Part shown: one piece after another, positions 61,746-64,000 of the stretch
Layout of the letters: the number at the start of each line of letters is the position of its first letter
How positions within the stretch are numbered: the stretch's first letter is position 1
DNA from: Silvanigrella aquatica
Lineage (GTDB): Bacteria > Bdellovibrionota_B > Oligoflexia > Silvanigrellales > Silvanigrellaceae
Length of the DNA: 64,000 nucleotides
Assembly (NCBI RefSeq): GCF_001907975.1
Contig: NZ_CP017834.1
Coordinates: 248,001 to 312,000 of the forward strand
Reading direction: 5' to 3'
Position numbers and translations under genes: made by a program
Notes under the pieces: model-generated
Seen by the model: the letters and a program-made list of their open reading frames with translations, nothing else
The model's database searches: none
What the model was told of the DNA's origin: nothing

Positions 61746-64000
61746 TCAGTTCTGAAAATTTCGATTTACATAACCGCCAAGTTGTCCTGTGGGGTAAGAA
61801 TAACCAAAAAATTTAAAGTTTAATGATATTACATATGTCGCTTGGCTTTCTGGAATCCCTGCCGCTTTGTTTCTTGCAAAGACAACATCTAAGCAGTCTT
61901 GCAAATTCATTAATGAAATATTTTGAGAGGATGCGTAGGCACGACCTGCAGATAAATCCGTTGTCACAGCTGTGGGGTCAGTGCTCTCAGACCATTGGTA
62001 GCCAAATTGCAGCCATTTGAGGGGAGCGTAGGTCATGCTTGCTGTTTGCTGTGTCTTTTTAATGAAGCTATTGGAAACAGAATTTGTGGGGTCAATAACA
62101 AACTGTTCATTATAGGAGTAATTTAATCCAAGCCCATAAGGAAGAGTGGCATTAACATTACCGCCAAATGTGTTTATACGGTGATAATATTGACTATATG
62201 AAGTGTTTAAATTGACTTGAAAAGGAAGGATAGGATTTAGATTTACAACTGCTGTAGCTACAATGTCTGTGTAACTTTGTGGGGGAACGGGTGAGAAAGT
62301 GGTTCCGGCATTGGCATTGATCTCGTCGGCGGTTTTATTCGCCAATAAATTATATCCAGTCGAAACCGTTATTGACAAAGGGGTCATTTGCCATGCGATT
62401 TTTTTTGTAAAATAGTTTCCTTTAGGCCAGATATAATTTTGTTTAAATTCAGAGTCAGAAATTTTTTGTGCGTAATTATTAAGCTCTTTTTTTGCCCAGA
62501 GATCAAATATCTCATTTGCTTCTGCGTCAGAAGAAAATTGAAAAATTCCTTTGGAATCTGGGGAAATATTTAAATCATTTTCTTTAACAAGCTCATTAAA
62601 AAAACTTAAATTCGCTACACCTGGATCTTGGTTTAAAGGTAAATGAGTAATCGGTTCTTTTGATTCTACCCATTCTTCTTTTTTTATTGTCCAAGAAGTT
62701 GTTGCTCCTAAAGTTACTGTAGCCGTACTCACGACATTGTCTTGTGCATACCATAATTGATAAGTATTAGGTAAATTAACACTTCTTTGCACTTCAGGGA
62801 TGTAATTAATATCTAAAAAAGGAGTGAAGTTCTGAGTTATATTTTGAATGCCCGAGTTTTCATTAGAATTTAGATTTAATTTTGCATATATTGGAAGATC
62901 AAGATGTCCTTTATATTGTAAATAACCTATGTAAGGTTGTATTTTGCTATAAGGGGCAGAATCTGGAAAATAATACTGAGTACCCGATGCAGTTGTAGAA
63001 ATATCAGCGTTTATATAGTCATTAACTGGTAATGGTAATGAAATTGTTGACGCCGTAAAAGCTCTGTTACCTTGTGCGTAGGGATCTTTTACATTTTTAG
63101 GCCCATTAGGAACATAACTTCCTGTTTGAGAAGTAGACGGTGCTTGAGGAGAAAATACATTTTGAGAAATGGGAATAAAGTTGTGTCCATTGGAACGGTA
63201 AATATTTTCAAAAGAAGAATTATTACTAAACACAAAGGGCGTATTGAAATAGCGATCAGGTAATAAAGTAAACTCTAAAAGAGGCATTCGAATTGGCGTA
63301 GATGAAAGATTCATTGCAAATAAATCCTTCATTCCCTGTCCTCTGACAGAGAGAACAATATTATCTCCGTAGTATTCGCCATTCACTTCTTGATTTAAAA
63401 ATCTTCTCGATGCAGAGGATGTATCACCATATACTGTTGCTGTTGGGTTTATATTTGAATTATTTGCAGAATAATCCGAAAGGTAAGTATTATCACTCAC
63501 GAGTTGCGCATTGATTTTTAAAGAAAATCTTTCTAATAATGGCAAGTTAATCGAGTTTCCAGAATACCATCGGCTACTTAAATTGCTGCCTCTAAATCCG
63601 TTATACATTGAAATTGTTGCAGGATCAGTTGTGTTTGCGATGGCTTGCTCAACAAGAGTGCTGTTGGTTGCCCAGTTATTTTGATAAGTTTTATCTTTAA
63701 TATATTTTACTTCAGTTTTTAATTGACTGTCTTTTTCTAATTGCAGTCTAAATTCTCCAGAAAATTGAGAACCTCTTTGAGTAAAATATTCATAAGTAAC
63801 AGTGCTGTCAGCACTGTTACCAAGAACAATAAAAAAAGGCACCGTTGTTGCAGAACCCGCGTTATTACTTACGTATGAACTTGGAATTAAAAAACCAGTT
63901 TCTCTTTTAGTTTTAATTGGAAATTTAAGCCAAGGAGAATATATTATGGGGATTGAAAAAAAATCGACAGTGACGTCTCGCATGGTAATATAATTATCAA
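61746..64000 (-). CDS. lptD: LPS-assembly protein LptD, 5' part outside the window
   Basis: The C-terminal barrel portion of the outer-membrane LPS translocon, which with LptE inserts LPS into the outer leaflet. The visible part begins inside the family core NYITMRDVTVDFFSIPIIYS, followed by PWLKFPIKTKRETGFLIPS, the LptD signature just before the barrel. About 24 strands follow, with a final strand LNFKFFGYSYPTGQLGGYVN and RNFQN end. The frame is open to the right edge. The ATG at 63983 is not the real start; the signal peptide and OstA-like domain lie beyond. Length of the visible part is about 750 codons. Confidence 0.85.
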   Translation of the reverse strand, partial: DNYITMRDVTVDFFSIPIIYSPWLKFPIKTKRETGFLIPSSYVSNNAGSATTVPFFIVLGNSADSTVTYEYFTQRGSQFSGEFRLQLEKDSQLKTEVKYIKDKTYQNNWATNSTLVEQAIANTTDPATISMYNGFRGSNLSSRWYSGNSINLPLLERFSLKINAQLVSDNTYLSDYSANNSNINPTATVYGDTSSASRRFLNQEVNGEYYGDNIVLSVRGQGMKDLFAMNLSSTPIRMPLLEFTLLPDRYFNTPFVFSNNSSFENIYRSNGHNFIPISQNVFSPQAPSTSQTGSYVPNGPKNVKDPYAQGNRAFTASTISLPLPVNDYINADISTTASGTQYYFPDSAPYSKIQPYIGYLQYKGHLDLPIYAKLNLNSNENSGIQNITQNFTPFLDINYIPEVQRSVNLPNTYQLWYAQDNVVSTATVTLGATTSWTIKKEEWVESKEPITHLPLNQDPGVANLSFFNELVKENDLNISPDSKGIFQFSSDAEANEIFDLWAKKELNNYAQKISDSEFKQNYIWPKGNYFTKKIAWQMTPLSITVSTGYNLLANKTADEINANAGTTFSPVPPQSYTDIVATAVVNLNPILPFQVNLNTSYSQYYHRINTFGGNVNATLPYGLGLNYSYNEQFVIDPTNSVSNSFIKKTQQTASMTYAPLKWLQFGYQWSESTDPTAVTTDLSAGRAYASSQNISLMNLQDCLDVVFARNKAAGIPESQATYVISLNFKFFGYSYPTGQLGGYVNRNFQN

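Noticed and set aside
1-64000. CRISPR arrays, rRNA genes, replication origin, prophage modules
   Set aside because: No regularly spaced repeats, no rRNA-like segments, no DnaA-box cluster and no phage structural genes were seen. dnaB is present, but without dnaA/dnaN or an origin-like region.

Overview
This window looks like chromosomal DNA of an AT-rich Gram-negative bacterium. It carries LptD (partial), terminal-Phe outer-membrane barrels, lipoproteins, a mitochondrial-type aconitase, HD-GYP signalling, and TTG/GTG starts behind strong GGAGG ribosome sites. The mix is compatible with the Bdellovibrionota/Oligoflexia side of the tree (for example Silvanigrellales), but that placement is an inference; there is no rRNA here to settle it.

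Layout. 1-5.0 kb: an edge-truncated gene, a small helical protein, a lysine-rich histone-H1-like DNA-binding protein, aroE, an aminotransferase and tilS. 5.1-14.1 kb: ftsH, folP, a HAD phosphatase, a PatB/MalY C-S lyase, a WelO5-fold 2OG-Fe(II) oxygenase, an MdfA-like exporter with a tiny coupled membrane ORF, and an orphan periplasmic binding protein. 14.1-16.7 kb: aconitase with a terminator-like hairpin in its leader, and tRNA-Glu. 16.8-23.0 kb: an accessory array of three kexin/subtilisin-like lipoprotein protease genes (one intact, one frameshifted at A8, one truncated). Two of them are preceded by a membrane-anchored prodomain-like partner gene sharing a conserved promoter. 23.1-26.2 kb: ohr and a three-gene ABC-2 exporter. 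26.4-32.7 kb: a second tRNA-Glu, an HD-GYP protein, dnaB, fis, ychF and nth.

32.7-50.7 kb is cell-envelope territory: two overlapping alkaline-phosphatase-superfamily membrane proteins, an orphan AbiEi-type regulator, tRNA-Gly, an SBP-like protein, a lipoprotein with five ASH/choice-of-anchor-D-like modules, a third alkaline-phosphatase-superfamily lipoprotein, tRNA-Gln, an amidohydrolase, an exported beta-rich protein, an alpha/beta hydrolase and a small outer-membrane barrel. 50.7-53.8 kb: pnp and peptide deformylase. 53.8-58.1 kb is a second accessory island: a decayed IS982-like element, a decayed IS5-family element, then a 520-aa protein with a Gly-rich hydrophobic C-terminus overlapped by a small membrane-protein gene (candidate pore-forming effector plus immunity protein), and downstream a degenerate fragment matching the effector's C-terminal region. 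58.1-64 kb: a membrane cytochrome c, a large porin-like barrel, an M23 peptidase, tRNA-Arg and a right-edge partial lptD.

The two strongest candidates for undescribed biology are the split protease/prodomain array (16.8-23.0 kb) and the effector/immunity cassette with its orphan C-terminal fragment (55.9-58.0 kb). The oxygenase at 10.3-11.2 kb, with the WelO5 halogenase architecture but an intact HxD iron site, is third. All functional assignments rest on motif reading; no database search was run.
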